From Pempheris klunzingeri (Eukaryota > Chordata > Actinopteri > Acropomatiformes > Pempheridae), in NCBI RefSeq assembly GCF_042242105.1, contig NC_092022.1, positions 10,412,001 through 10,476,000 of the forward strand: a stretch of 64,000 nt of DNA. Reading direction: 5' to 3'. The number at the start of each line of letters is the position of its first letter. Position 1 is the stretch's first letter. The position numbers and the translations under genes were made by a program. This document shows, piece after piece, positions 41,631 to 54,425 of this stretch. The notes below the pieces were generated by a model that was not told the DNA's origin, made no database searches, and saw nothing but the letters and a program-made list of their open reading frames with translations.

Positions 41631-44600
41631 CACACACACCTGCCTTGTAAGTAAAACCAAGTAAACTTTGGTTAGAATTTTTTTTTGTGATCAAAGCATA
41701 GAAATGTAATGTTAAAAACGATCATTTAAAGCATTTACAATCATTTCATCAATGCTTTGAGGACAACAAATAAATTTCCGGTCACCTCCATTGTAGCATA
41801 ACAGCATAACTCTCAGTGACTAATATCTAAAATCTGAACAAAATAAAAAGTAGTATTATCATTCATGATAACTAAAGGAAAAGTACTCATTATGCAGAAT
41901 GGCCCATCATGTATATTATGTTATTGGATTATCGGTATTGATGTTATTGTGTTCATAATGTTTATGTTGGGAACTGATTTTAATTACTTCATATGCTGCT
42001 TGGTAGCTAAACCTATAACAATATGTCATCATTTATTAGGTTATTTATAATTTGTATTAATAATCTGAATCTGCAAAGTAACTAGTGACTTAACTTGTAG
42101 AATACATGTCCAGTAATGTACAGTAAAAAAAAGTACAGTATTTGCCTTTGTAGCAGGTAGAAGTATAAAGTAGCATAAAATGGAAACACTCAACTAAAAT
42201 ACAAGCACCACAAAGTTGTACTTATTTGGGTGAAAAGAGCCTTTAAAGATGTTTGAGGTCATTGACATCAATATTGTCTGACCACTGTAGGACTGATAAT
42301 CCCCCAATAATCCTGAACATAAAGTGTGGATGAGGCATTCAAGGAACTTTTACATCACACTGGTATAGAGTTTTTTCTGTCTGCTGGTATTAACCCCTCT
42401 GCTGTCCTCCAGATCCACCAGAGGTCTCTACCTGCTTCCTGAATGTGAGCTGGACCTTTGAGGCGGCCTGCAATCATGACGCAGCTGATCGGCTTACTGG
42501 CCTGTGGGAGTACATTAGACCTTTCTCTTCTTCAGGCTGTGCTTGAGTGGGGGGTTTTTGAGTTTTTGGCTTGGCTTGCCCTCTGTTTAAACAGTGGTTT
42601 GCAGTATTTTTGGATCATGGTTGTAACTAACCTCAGTAAAGGCGCTGAAGAGAAACTGGCTGGTCTCCTGTGTATTTCTGCCTTTACACTTTTATGGCCT
42701 AATAGTAAAATGTCCTTGACTGGCTGCGTCAGTCACCCGACCCCTAGCCAACTGGCCATGGTGGTAGGTATTACTGAAAATAAACAAACACATAATCCCC
42801 TGTGACTCAGTCTCCGTGACAAATCTCCTGACCTCAAGGTTGAGAAACTCTGACACACAACGTCAGAGTACGCTTTTTTTTTTTTTAATGCTGAGCCACT
42901 AGAGAGCAGCAGAGTAACGTGTTGAGTGTGTGAGTCACACTGTAGCTTTCACACAGGTACCTGGAAGGTAAGAGCCACAGTGAGCAGCATGCAGGATCCA
43001 CAGCAGATCCCAAAACCACAGAGGAGGAGCAGCCGTCGCCCCGACGCCTCTACGATGAAGACCTGGTGTAACGAATTCTCTGTTCAGAACAATTGTCTCC
43101 TGCTAATATGATCAAGCACAGACTGTAGATTTCAGCTCAGGTTGAATTTGTTAACACCTGGGTACCTACAGCAGCTACAGTCATGAAGACATTCACTGCA
43201 CCTGTTCCCACAGTGACGTACTGGATATCATTCGCCTTGACTCCTGCAGTGGCATATATGCTATCTGCATAGTAGTAGATCTAATGAGAGAGACAGGGAG
43301 AAATGCATTATGGTTAAAAAATAGCTAAGAGAGCAGAGTTAAAACATAAGAAGGAGGATGCAATAGTATTACTACTGCCAAAAAAGCGATGCTTTATCCA
43401 CAGGACTCACAGACTATTTGATCTGCTGCCAGAACAAAACAAGCTGCTGTTTAAATAATGCACTGTGATCCGGTGTTATATCTGAAAGAAAGTCAGTGTG
43501 GGCATCAGTGGATCAGGGACATAGACAAGGACAACTGGCACGACAGGCGAGGCTCACCGCGTTGACCCCCGACAGCTGCTGGCCCATGTTCATGATGATG
43601 ATGGAGACCAGCTGCCAGCGAAGGGAGCGCTGGGAAAGCAGGCTGAGCACAGACAGGTGGCCCTCGGCCCTCTCCGACTGGTCCTCCAGACGCATCTCTG
43701 ACAGCTCGGCATCCACGTTGTCCCACCCACGCAGACGCTGTAGTGCTGAGGGAGGCAAAACATAGATAATAGCACAGCATAGAGTTTGTATTGCTGGTTT
43801 TTATCCATCAGCGTCTCACTTTTGGTGTTTTCTCACCTTTCTTTGCTGTCTTCTCATCTCCTCTCTGGATGAGCATATACCTGGGGCTCTCTGGGAAGAA
43901 GGGCAGCAGCAGGAGCTCTATCAGGGCAGGAATTCCAGTCAACCCCAGCATGAGGGGCCAACCTGGATACAGGAGGAACAGACACACCTCTTTCACCAAT
44001 TGGCCAACCTAAAAAAAAATCTCATAGTGGCTGTCAGGGATGGGCTTCAACATCTAACCAATGACAGATGTCTAACATTCACCTGTGCTGTTGCCCAGTA
44101 TGTTTCTGATGCCCAACACTTGTGCGCTGAGGATGCCAATGGTGATGAAGAGCTGTGGTATAATGCCAAGGGCTCCCCTCAGGTTTTTTGGAGAGAGTTC
44201 TCCCAAATACATGGGCACCACGTTAGACGAGAGACCTGAACACAGGGAAAGACAACTTAAGATACATAAAAATTACTCTTATCAATCTGGATTACTTGAG
44301 CAGTTGAACATATCTGACCTGCACAGATGCCCACTATAAACCTAGCCACAATGATGATCTCATAGGACTTGGCAATCTCACTGACTCCCATCATCACAGC
44401 AGGGACGATGGAGAAGATATTGTTGAAGAGGAGGGTGCCCTTCCTGTTGCGGGGCCCATTCGTTTAAAGTCTCAGTTTTTATGGTGCATGATAAATGTGA
44501 CATATCCAACTCTTTAATGGGGCTTAACATGTAATACTACCTCCCCAGTTTGTTGACTAGAGGGGCCACCATCAGAGAGCCGAAGAAGCCTCCTAGCGGG

Positions 44601-45096
44601 TACATGGACACAGAGAGAGACCACAGCAGAGTTAGGAAGTTGTCCGTCATCGGCCTGCCGTAACGCTCCAGGTAGGTGGCGTTATAGAACTGCTGCATGA
44701 ACTGAGGAGAGCAGGGCAACACTGAGAGAAACACATTGTCATACGTGTGACTGTGGCCTTTATATCACTGTGTGTTACAGAACAGCTTTTATTTCTTTGC
44801 TCAGGTTACCGGAGATGGAGAGTTGATCACAGCCACATTATATCCATACTGGAAAGATGAACCAAATGCAGATATGAGCGTTGCCAATGCCAGGAGCACA
44901 GTTAATCTCTGTCGGGGGACATCAGCGCACTATGTGGAATCTCTTTTTACAACCCAAACAACATCCATCATGATTACACTATTTGCATACTGTCACAGAA
45001 CAGACAAAACAAACACAGATGTGATATAATCACACCTGGAGTGTAACTCACCCCTCTCCTCTCTGCAGACTTTTCCCATTTTTCATTCTCCGCCAT
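38611..45096 (-). CDS. slc2a5: Class II facilitative hexose transporter, GLUT5 type
   Basis: Plasma-membrane sugar uniporter of the SLC2 family, 12 predicted membrane helices. Exons in transcript order: 45052-45096, 44810-44908, 44541-44701, 44319-44443, 44083-44235, 43837-43962, 43558-43745, 43170-43280, 42961-43062, 40722-40797, 40375-40502, 38611-38835. They sum to 1539 bases, 512 aa, in frame, and as I recall follow the mammalian SLC2A5 exon pattern. Motifs: [17 protein letters not shown] (helix 1), [42 protein letters not shown]. Gln171 (IIPQLF) and His391 (IGHAIGPS) correspond to residues tied to fructose selectivity in GLUT5. Start: ATG in GCCATGG, giving a 15-codon first exon that joins in frame. 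GLUT7 or GLUT9 is less likely by sequence; assignment also uses synteny. Confidence 0.92.
39752..39975 (+). repeat. Dispersed repeat, family B copy in slc2a5 last intron
   Basis: Collinear with 32255-32570: TTTTGGGAAATCTGCTTATT, ACGTTAGCTTAGTTTAGCAT, GGAAACAGGGTGAACTAGC and GTGACTTCCTATAG. It lies antisense in the 1.5-kb intron before the terminal transporter exon. Confidence 0.7.
41590..41639. repeat. (CA)n microsatellite with (TA)n core
   Basis: About 30 bases of CA, then ATATATATA and another ACACACACAC, in the slc2a5 intron between the 102-base and 76-base exons. Confidence 0.9.
41820..42245 (+). repeat. Dispersed repeat, family C copy 2
   Basis: Shares blocks with 28600-28935 (CTGCAAAGTAA, AATGTACAGTAAA, AAGTATAAAGTAGCATAAAA, TTGTACTTATTTG). 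It explains much of the 2.2-kb slc2a5 intron between exons at 42961-43062 and 40722-40797. Confidence 0.7.
42896..42909 (+). promoter_or_regulatory. CTCF-like motif
   Basis: CCACTAGAGAGCAG differs from the CTCF core by one base, about 50 bases from a transporter exon. Low specificity by eye. Confidence 0.3.
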
Positions 45097-45099
45097 GGC

Positions 45100-48000
45100 T
45101 GTGTTTGGACTTGTTGTCACTTTGTTAATACTGCACCACTGGATTCTGCCTGCCCTTTGGACACGAGATCAGAGAGCATAGCCGTGGTTTACTGCCTGGC
45201 TTTGGTTATCGTTTTCATGTTGCTGACTGTGCTCTAAGGTCCAGGAGGTTTTGTACACTCAAGATATTAAATCCCAGCTTGGGCTTAATGTTGATATCTG
45301 ATTGATCTGAATTTTACTGCACTGCAAGTTCAACTAAATTTATGAAACTTACAGCTGTCATTAAAGGCTAGAGTTATGTTATCATCAAAATGATAAATCC
45401 ACATCAGCGTCTTTATTGCTTATCCACCTGCAGGCGTGAAACATGATGACACAATGCTGAAATCCCAAATAAGTTGGCAAGAATTTCACATTTCAATTTC
45501 ATCTCTCACTGATTACTGAATAGACAAATTTTCTGGAGAAACACCACGCCTGCAAATCTCTTTTTTTGTTTGATTTGTCTTCAATTTGTCATGTGCTGCA
45601 TTGCCTCTTAGCTTTTGAAGCCCCCAAGGCTGTTTGCTCTTAAAACTGGACATTATTTGCTTCAGGGATGTAAAAACAACATTAACATATACGTCTGTGA
45701 GGAGATAATGCTGGTGGTAAATAGAAATAATTAGAAATCAGAACTACGTATGCTCAAAGCAAAAGATCATTAAAGATGTGGTGTAGATGAGGTGTAAGAA
45801 TTTAACTCAAATAACAGTGGGTTTAGGGAATGATGATATAGATGGTTATGATCTGATGAGAAATATTTGCATCAACATTAAAAAATAAAATACTTTTCTA
45901 GCCAGCAAAATCTTACTTTTAGACTTAATTGGGAAGACAGTGAAATCACAGCTAGCAGTGTTTTGTTTAATTTCAAATTTATTAGATATGGAAAACAGGC
46001 GCAATTAGATTAACCTCAGCTTTTCAGAGGGGTAAAACTTTGTTTGGTCCAAATGATTAAGCCAATTTAGAGCATCCCTCATCATAATAATACATCCAGA
46101 AGGTCACACTGACACGGCGACATAATGTACCAACTCAAGGGAAAACAAATAGAAAATGTGACTTTTAGGACATTTAGGAATCTGAGTTTATGTATCTATT
46201 GGTGTGTTTCTGGTGTTTTCTATTATATGCGTAAAAAAATGTTCTGTCACCTCTAATTCAAATGTCCTGCTGCAGCTCTGACCTACTGCCTCTTACCTTT
46301 GGAGGGCAGTTTGTGTGAGAATTGGCTCAGAGAACCACTGAGAGACAAACGAGCAGCCTGCGTTGTGAAAAAATGACTTCCATTAACTTGACTGGTGAAT
46401 GGTCACCCCATGCAGTGTAGTACAGCCCTCTGGTACTATTTAACTTAATGAATTAAGTGGGCAGAGAGCCAGCAGAGGAGAGAGCACAAGTGCCTTCCTT
46501 AAGTGTTTCCACAGGCTCCAGTTACTTCAATGTCAGCCAAATCTCAGAACCCGCACAATGGATTAATTCCTGCAGGAAATACAGTAAGTGTGGATCCTCT
46601 GTGTGGCCTCAAGGACAGAAAACTGTTCACTGTCCGTTTTGGATGTCATCAGCATAAACCGGCAATCACTCCCCCCATTTTCCCAGACATGATATCCAGT
46701 GCTCTGTCAGTGTTACTGATGGTCCTGAGAGAGTGAACTCTGCACTGTGTGGCATGAATTTAGGCCACAGATAATTTTAGATTGAAGGGAAGCTATTTAT
46801 CTCATAACAACCAGCGTATTTATGTTTTTAATATCTTCAGTATAAACAGCATAAAGTCTCTATGTTGGCTAGTTCTCATACATAATTTTGCTAATGCATG
46901 AGAACTAACCGACCTCAGAAGAGTACAGTGTAATGAAGTCTGTCTGACCTGATGTAAAGGCTTATTACAACATCATTCACTTCTACATTGCCTAATTCAT
47001 CAAACAGGCCAACAGAGACCATATAAGGCTTCCCATATAAGTGCTTGCCCTCTGTGAGAGGCAAACAAACAATAATTACTTGAGGATAAGAGATAATTGG
47101 CTGTCAACATGGTGGAATTTCTCCTTCCTCACCTTTGCAAACAATGAGCGGAGCAATGAATCTTATTTGAATGTAGCTCTTCATCTCAGTGGCAGGCTCA
47201 TTGTGACTCAACAGAACTTTGACAGTATTTTAAAGAGCCGAAGGAGCTATAGGAGGCGGCATTGTGGCTGTGAGCCAGGTCAGCTCCATGAGCCCCATGG
47301 GGTTCACTGGATTCATACTCCTACTTGGTATGCGTTCGGCCTGCAGCTCAGTCGGGCAAACAGGAGCCAACAACAGCAGGGGTCAAAGGAGAAGTGAGGC
47401 TCTCAGGAAAAAGGCCCCAGTGTCAAAGAGGAAGGATGGCATGTGATGATAGCTCATGCGTCCTGACCACAACGACCGTAATGATTTCGAGTTTATTCTG
47501 GTGACAAACGCCACTACTGTCTGAAAAATGTTGCAACTATGAAGTTCAGGTTTTGAGAAACCAAACACAAAAATATCAAAAGGAATTAATATCTAATATT
47601 TACAATATAGTTTGTTTTATATTTTAATGCAACTCTGGTGAAAGAAAGACTGAAAGAAAACTGTCATTCTATTTACTTTATAGATATAGTCAGAACCATT
47701 TTGAACACTTGCAAAGTTATGTTGAACATACACTGGTAAACTATTTTATGTTACATAAATAGCAAATACATAGCAGAATATTTAAAATTTAAATTTACAC
47801 AAAATCATAAAACGCTTATCAATATCTTGCTCGAAGGATGGCTGGAAAAACTTTGCTGTTTCCTTTGATTTTCAAAAATAAGTGCAAAAAGATCCATAGG
47901 AACTTGTCCAATCACACCTGCAGCATTAATTCAATGAGTTAACATGTTAACATGTAACAAGCAGAGTATTTAGCCATATTTCAATAAAACAATGTCGACA

Positions 48001-48720
48001 GGATGCATACAGGTTGATTATGGTGACGGACTGCAATGAGAAGTCTCAGAAGTTTTGAGAACTGTGAATTCTCTAACCGATATGAACTCATGTTGACACC
48101 TTTACCGTTTTCTGTGAGAAAAAGCTTTTCACAGGTCTGCCACAAACTCTGCTTTTCAAGTAAAACAGAGTTTGAAAGTGGAATAGTGGGAAGAATTTGT
48201 TATCACTTAAAAGGTTCTGTGAGAGGGCAGTACCAGTAACAATTAAAAGCTAAAACTAATTTACAGTATGCTCAACACATAAAGAGAATGCTACCCACTT
48301 TCTGTAACAAAATCAGGCACTAAATGTGGGTAATTTTTTCCCATAAATACTCAGTGGAACACGATGAAAACATTTCACAGTGATAACCTCAGAATGTAAG
48401 TGAATCCACACAGTAAGAGAACTAATTCAAGTACAATGGCGCTTTAAAGTTTGATGTACAGCACATTTATAAAACTACAATATTTATCTGCAACATATTC
48501 AGCCTGCAACCTTCAACATGCTTCATCAAATGCTGGTGTACAGTCAGCAGCATCCTCATCTCCCAAAGTGCAGGCATGTGAGTTTTCCTGTGCATGCACC
48601 TGCAGAATCTCCGGCCCGCTCTGCAGGCACTTTCTGTAATGAGGCTCAGTGTGAAGCAGAGACCTCCACCGCCCCCTTCATGCCAACCTTTGTGTAGCTT
48701 CACTCCAACAGAATCAGGTA
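45100..48720. other. Region between slc2a5 start and gpr157 stop
   Basis: No coding exon was recognised on either strand. It should contain the slc2a5 promoter (right of 45096) and the gpr157 3' UTR (left of 48721). A minus-strand AATAAA at 47492-47497 is a possible gpr157 poly(A) signal, which would give a 3' UTR of about 1.2 kb. No second GLUT gene (SLC2A7 in mammals) is seen. Confidence 0.5.
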
Positions 48721-51700
48721 TCATCTGTCAGTCCGGACTCGACTGGTGCTGTCTTCCTCTCTCTGTGTGGAGGTGTCCTGTCCCGGCAGCAGCCTTTGAG
48801 GGCCGTCATGCGAGCGCTGCGCCTCTTCTCGACACTTGGAGCAGCAGCAGAGCGCAGTGCAGAGGCGTTTGCGAATTGGCTGAGTAAACAATACGAACAT
48901 GATGCAGTTGGCTGCTCCCTGTGAGGTATTGCCAATTCCCTGTTGGGCTCAAACAAAAGCGTTTCAGGGTAATGTAGAAGCAATCGATTATTACAGTAAA
49001 TGAAATCTCCTTTTTTAATAGGTTGAAATGTAACAAACAAACATTTGAAATGTATTTTTGTATAATGTAAAATATTTTACATACATTTAGAGTAAAAACA
49101 TGATGTAATATAACTGTCCAGGATGTTACTACAACATAGAGGTTTTACTACATTTTTAACCCATTTAGAGGGACATTTAGAAACATTATTATGCTACTTT
49201 TCAGATGTTCATGACACATGAACTTTTCATCATGAATGAGTGCTGATTCACAGGCAGCATGCAATCACACCATCACAAGTTTAACAGCACATACTCTAAT
49301 GATAGCACACATATACTCCCACACTTATGTGCCGTCATACACACAAACAACTAACACATACACAAAACCTTACATATTAATGGAAACTCTACCTGTGGAA
49401 AATGAGATTAAAAGGGGATTAGAAGTTGGTTTAAAAGACACTTTAAACTCACATGTAGAGTGACCAGCGCTGGGTTCTGTCTGGCTGGAGAGCCGACTAG
49501 CAGCAGTATGAAGCGCACCGTGCTCCAAATGCGCAAGACGATGAAGATGATGGGAATGAGTGTTAGCTTCATATCAGCCATGGAGGAGAAGGAGTGTGAA
49601 GCAGGCCTGCTGGCCAAGATGGGACGGTACTCGGACAGGGCAGCATGCTGCCAAAGAAAGAGTTTTTAAAGAAAAAAAAACAACAAACCAAGCAGAAAAA
49701 CTAAAATTAGGGTCCGAATAATGCAAATGAGATGTTTCATAGAAGATAATTTCCTCACAGCATGGTGGCTTTTTGAGCCAGACATGTTGCTGTAAGATAG
49801 AAAAATTACAACAAACAAATAAAAACAAAAATAACAAATAACCTGCCTCTGCTATGGAGGCTGAGCTTCTTTATCTGTGTTTTGATGTGCTCTTTGATTG
49901 AGTGATATCCTCATTAACGTAAAACTTGGGCATTGATCAATGAGCACAATGGTGTGGATCAAGATTCTTTCTTAATATTATGAAACATAATTTTTGTGGC
50001 ATGTTAGCGGCATGACTATAGGAATAACCATGTCTGTTGGTTGGACTGAAAGATCTGGACAACTATTACATTGATTGCCATTAGACTGTATGCATATCTA
50101 CTGATGATGGGGTGTATTTTGATGCACATGCTGTTATGTATGTTTTGTATTTCTGTCTTAAAATAACACATTTTGAAGGCTGTGGAGCTATGGCTGAGGT
50201 ATACTAAGTGCTCTCTGAGTGCTGTCCAGTTTGTATATTGTGTATAATATATCTATGTATCATATATGTGTTATGTTGTAGAGTATTTTTTGGTGGTGGG
50301 AGGGGAAGGTGCTACACGATTCCACTATTGCTGCAATTTGCAATTAGTGCCATAAGAGCTAACATGTGGTGTAGCTGGTTTGGTCCTCACAGCTATGTGG
50401 ATGTGCCTCTTGATCAGGATGTAGAGGACGGGGAGGGTGAGGTAGGCCAAGAACTCCCAGATCTTCCCAGTGAGCAGCATCCACAGGACTCGGTCAGGAG
50501 TGTGGATCCTGATCCAGCACCAGCCCACCGACACCTCTGATGCATCGTAGCCAATCTTGTTAAGGGACACAGCTGCAACAGTGATGGCCAGAGGAACACC
50601 CCAGCTGGAAAACAAAACAAAACTAAACTAAAGACGACTTCTTCAAAATCATCTTCCTATCTTGAAAATAGCTTCACAATGTTTGCACATAACACCCACA
50701 AATATTGCAAAGACATGTGACACCATGTGATAGATTATCTTGTGCTTAAGGCTTGTGTGTGTTACATTGCCCTCTGCAGAGTCATACCAGTTGGGCTGGT
50801 TTAGCTTTGTACATCATTAAACTATAAAATAATTTCAGCACTTTAAGAAGCAATGCTCGCTATGTGTCCCCGTGAAGTATTACCTGCTCTCTCAAAATAC
50901 CAATTTAAAAGGATACTACATTTTCATGGCAATACACAATGATCATTATAAATACCACATGGCTTACGGCCTGCGTGTGCGCGTGTGTGCGTGCGTTATG
51001 TATACAAGCCTCGATGAATGGCTCTGTTGTGTGATCTTCACTTCAATGGGGCATTTGAGAATTCACAGAAGCAAAATTAGAATGACAACCACAGACATGG
51101 CGGTGAGGCATACCGAGGGGTGAAAATGTTCTTGTGTCCAAAAATAGATCAATTCTACAGCACAGCGAATCAACTCCCTCCTTACATCCTCACAATCAAC
51201 ACGGACATCTCATCAATGTGCAGAGGGGAAGCTGACACAAAGGATGAAACCTATGGGCTCATTCAGGGCATTCAAAGTAGTCTGTTGCGCATATAGTAAA
51301 ACAAGGTTTGCTGCTTTTAAAAAACAGATTTCCCTGTTTTGTTATTTTGAAACTTATTTCTCCTTAAAGCTATAGTGTAACAGCATGTTTGGATGCTCTG
51401 AAGAATCCACCTGCTGAGGAACAAATACAAGAGCACACATGATGAAAAAGTGATGTTAAAATAAATGTTGTACATTCTCCCCAAATTTTAGTAACATAAT
51501 TTGCACCCATCTTTTATAATGTCCTTTGGTGTTCCCTGTGGTCTCCAAAACTTTTTCCCTTCTCATTCTTCAATTGACAACACACAAAAAAAACAAAAAC
51601 TGAATGTTTGCATCCTGTCAGCTGTTAACATAAAATAGTAGCTTCTATGCACTATACACCTATAGAAAACTTGGTCTCAAAACTTTCTGATTTAACACTG

Positions 51701-53068
51701 GATTTCGTTACATTAAACTATGAGTTATTCGTATCTTGCAGCGTGATTGTACTTATGTTTTCATTCTCTTCTTTATGATGTTATATTCAATTTTAGCTTT
51801 TTCCATCTTTCATTTTACTCTTTTAAAACACTCTTTATATTACCCTGTGTTGTTTTATGTCTTTTTATGGCTCATATAAAGCACTTTGAATTGCCTTGCT
51901 GTTGAAAGGTGTGGTGCAAAGAATACGCCTTGCCTTATGACAAATCAGTTTTACACAAGAAACAAAATTCAGAGTTAACATTTTGTTCCCAGAGTTGAAT
52001 TTTATGTTTGATATTAAATATCTTCTAATCCAGCACTAATTGAGTTATAACAGACCACAGAGCAGCCTCCATAGTGGGAATCCTATTAAAATAGCCTCAA
52101 CTGGGATGGAACACTGGGAAGTCTGGTTGTTATGGTAACATCAGATGACCCACTGAGAGATGAAGTCTTAAAAAAAACTGACCAGACAGTACAGGTCAAC
52201 ATTAGTCAAGCCTATTAGGTTGTTGAATTATTAGGACATGTGAAACCCGAACATGATTAATCCCTAATTTTTAGTTGAACATATCCGATAACTTGCTAAT
52301 TAATTTTATCTGGAATATCACGAACACGGATTTAGAACGTTCCCCTTAGAATGCCCCTTGACAGATTACCATGGAAACCGTAGCTGCTAGCGCGTAGTAC
52401 AGCTAACTTTGTTGTCTTAAAATTAGCTTTTAGCTTTTTCTGTGACCAAACTAGACTAATTAACAAGTAAACTAAGATGAAACTAGCTCATGTAATCTCT
52501 AGTAGTTTAAGGAGACAAAGGGCGAATTTTTGCCGCCCAAAATGACTACTAATGACTACGTTGTAGGGTTACATTCGTCAACAGGACCATGTCCCAAGAT
52601 GCCTCGGGGTACAAGTTCGGCAAACTTCACCCGTCCGCTTGTTGTTAGCATAGCAGCCAAAAAGATAATTACAACCAACCCTGGTACTCACCTGACAAGG
52701 TGGAAGAACAGTACCAGGCTGTCAGCGACTCTTTGACTTGACCTCACGATAAAAATATACAGGTAAACAGCAATGGCCACGGTCCAGAAAAAGGAGCTGG
52801 TGTTGGCGAAGGTGGATATCGCCCCTTGAACAACGCAGTCCAGCGAGTCGGTGTGGAAAACCCTCCAGACTCCGAAGGCGTAGGAGACGGCGGAGAGCCA
52901 GTCGGACACCGAGAGGTAGACCAGGAGCCTCCTCGGAGTTGTCCTCAAATCTGACCAAATAATGTAGGTGAGGATGATCAGCGAGGAGCCCACAAACGAC
53001 AGCGCGCACGAAAACAAAACCACCACCTGCTCAGACAAGTACACAACCGTCTGATTTCCATTTGCCAT
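48721..53068 (-). CDS. gpr157: G-protein-coupled receptor 157
   Basis: Seven-helix orphan receptor; in mouse GPR157 has been linked to primary-cilium Gq signalling in neural progenitors. Exons in transcript order: 52692-53068, 50391-50604, 49453-49647, 48721-48939, total 1005 bases, 334 aa, in frame (human 335). Visible: short N-terminus with a potential glycosylation site (NQT, residues 4-6), CALSFVGSSLIILTY (helix 1), DLRTTPRRLL, CVVQGAISTFANTSSFFWTV (helix 3 region), SWGVPLAITVAAV, IGYDASEVSVGWCWI, WMLLTGKIWEFLAYL, MADMKLTLIPIIFIVLRIWS (helix 6) and NCIMFVLFTQPIRKRL (helix 7). No DRY motif; the family is atypical. The tail after helix 7 has a CCCSKC cysteine cluster, probably a palmitoylation site, and is polar, ending RVRTDR. 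The first in-frame ATG was used. Confidence 0.94.
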
Positions 53069-53700
53069 CGTTTAGTGTGATTAAATATGAGCTGCTTTCA
53101 CCTCATGGACACGAGTTAAACATGCAGCAGTGTTTTTAAACACCCCTCCGACGAGCACACTAGTCTGTCATGTTGCACAGTTTGGTGACACTTGGCTTCG
53201 TGTCGTGCTGCATGACTTAATAAACATGGCCTGGTCCCCAGAAGGGAGCCAAACAAACTTTCCTCCACTGTTTAACCCCTCCCTCCCCGCCTCCTTCTCT
53301 CCCCTCTTGTTGCACCACCCGGAACCCAAAGCAGAAGTTGGAGTCAGCTGGTATCAGCAGTCATGCAGGTCTATATTTGGCTCTAATGGTCTTTACTTGT
53401 GTGACCTCAGTAAAGCTATGGAAAGTTTGTCACATAAGAATAGATGAGGACCTGTAATTTTTTCCATTCTTTGCATGGCTTGTATAAAATGATTCCCTTA
53501 TGCCACCTCTCATTTCAAGCATGCTAAACACAGAGGACCAGTCAGGCCATTTAGCAGTCACATGTTAAGTGCCCACAAACCTTTTTTTTAACAACTGTCC
53601 CAGTCTGCGTTCCAGTACAGTTAAAGTCCTTTGCTAAATGCAAGGTGGTGAAAGAGTCACGTAAATAATTAACTTGCAGTATTAAAAGTATAAAATAATC

Positions 53701-53861
53701 ACAACATGAAGAGAATAAAAGAGTACATATAAACTTGAGGTAGAGTAAGATAACACAACATGAAGAGAATAAAAGAGTACATATAAACTTGAGGTAGAGT
53801 AAGATAACACAACATGAAGAGAATAAAAGAGTACATATAAACTTGAGGTAGAGTAAGATAA
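53701..53861. repeat. Three-copy 54-bp tandem repeat
   Basis: Units begin ACAACATGAAGAGAATAAAA at 53701, 53755 and 53809 and are almost identical, implying recent duplication. The unit contains GAGTACATATAAACTTGAGG. Because 54 is a multiple of three, a minus-strand frame stays open as an 18-residue repeat; with no other gene evidence this is not called as coding. Confidence 0.95.
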
Positions 53862-54109
53862 GCTAAGAGAGTCGAATGATAAAAGAATCACATTTGTACA
53901 AAGCTTGAATTTGTCAATAAATGTAAAGATTATTTCTGAAGGCAGTTGGAAGTGAAGGGTTTCCAGTCAAAATAGGGACTCAGTGATCAGTGGATTAAGG
54001 TTTTTTGCTAATGCCATAAAGGAGGCATTACTGTATCTTGTTCTTGTGTGTAAATATCTTCTGAAAGCACCAGTAGTCATCCCCAAATATCAGTCTGACT
54101 GCAACAAAT

Positions 54110-54425
54110 TGTTTTTGTCATTATTGATAAATCTTCAATTGATTGTTGGGTTAACTGGATTGATTGAATCCTCAATGAAACATCTTGAAAATGGTGAAAA
54201 ATTCTCATCACCATTTCTGAGAACCCAGGGTAATGTCTTCATATTGCTTGTTTCATCTGACAAATAGTGCAGAATCTGATAAGTATTCAATTTACAATTT
54301 AACAGAACAGGCGACAATCGTGATTGTCATTTTTACTTTTTAAATGATTGAAGTGATTGATCCAATATCAGAATTGTTTCTGTCAAATGAGTAATCAAGT
54401 AATTGTCTAATCATTTCAGCACTAA
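54110..54425 (+). repeat. Old dispersed repeat, family A copy 3
   Basis: Contains ATTGTTTTTGTCATTATTGA, AAAATGGTGAAAAATTCTC, then GTAATCAAGTAATTGTCTAA and TCATTTCAGCACTA. These fit the degenerate ends of the common teleost repeat that starts with GCTGCAACTAACGATTATTT-like text. Diverged. Confidence 0.45.

Noticed and set aside
42430..42465. Minus-strand stretch ending [10 protein letters not shown] that resembles the end of a GLUT exon (LTVALTFQ)
   Set aside because: An in-frame stop lies just upstream, the rest has no GLUT similarity, and the true 102-base exon is found at 42961-43062 with correct phases.
48594..48887. 97-codon plus-strand frame
   Set aside because: It is antisense to the last coding exon of gpr157.
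53682..53891. Minus-strand open frame with an 18-residue repeat
   Set aside because: It is produced by the 54-bp tandem repeat, whose period is a multiple of three; no splice or start context supports it.
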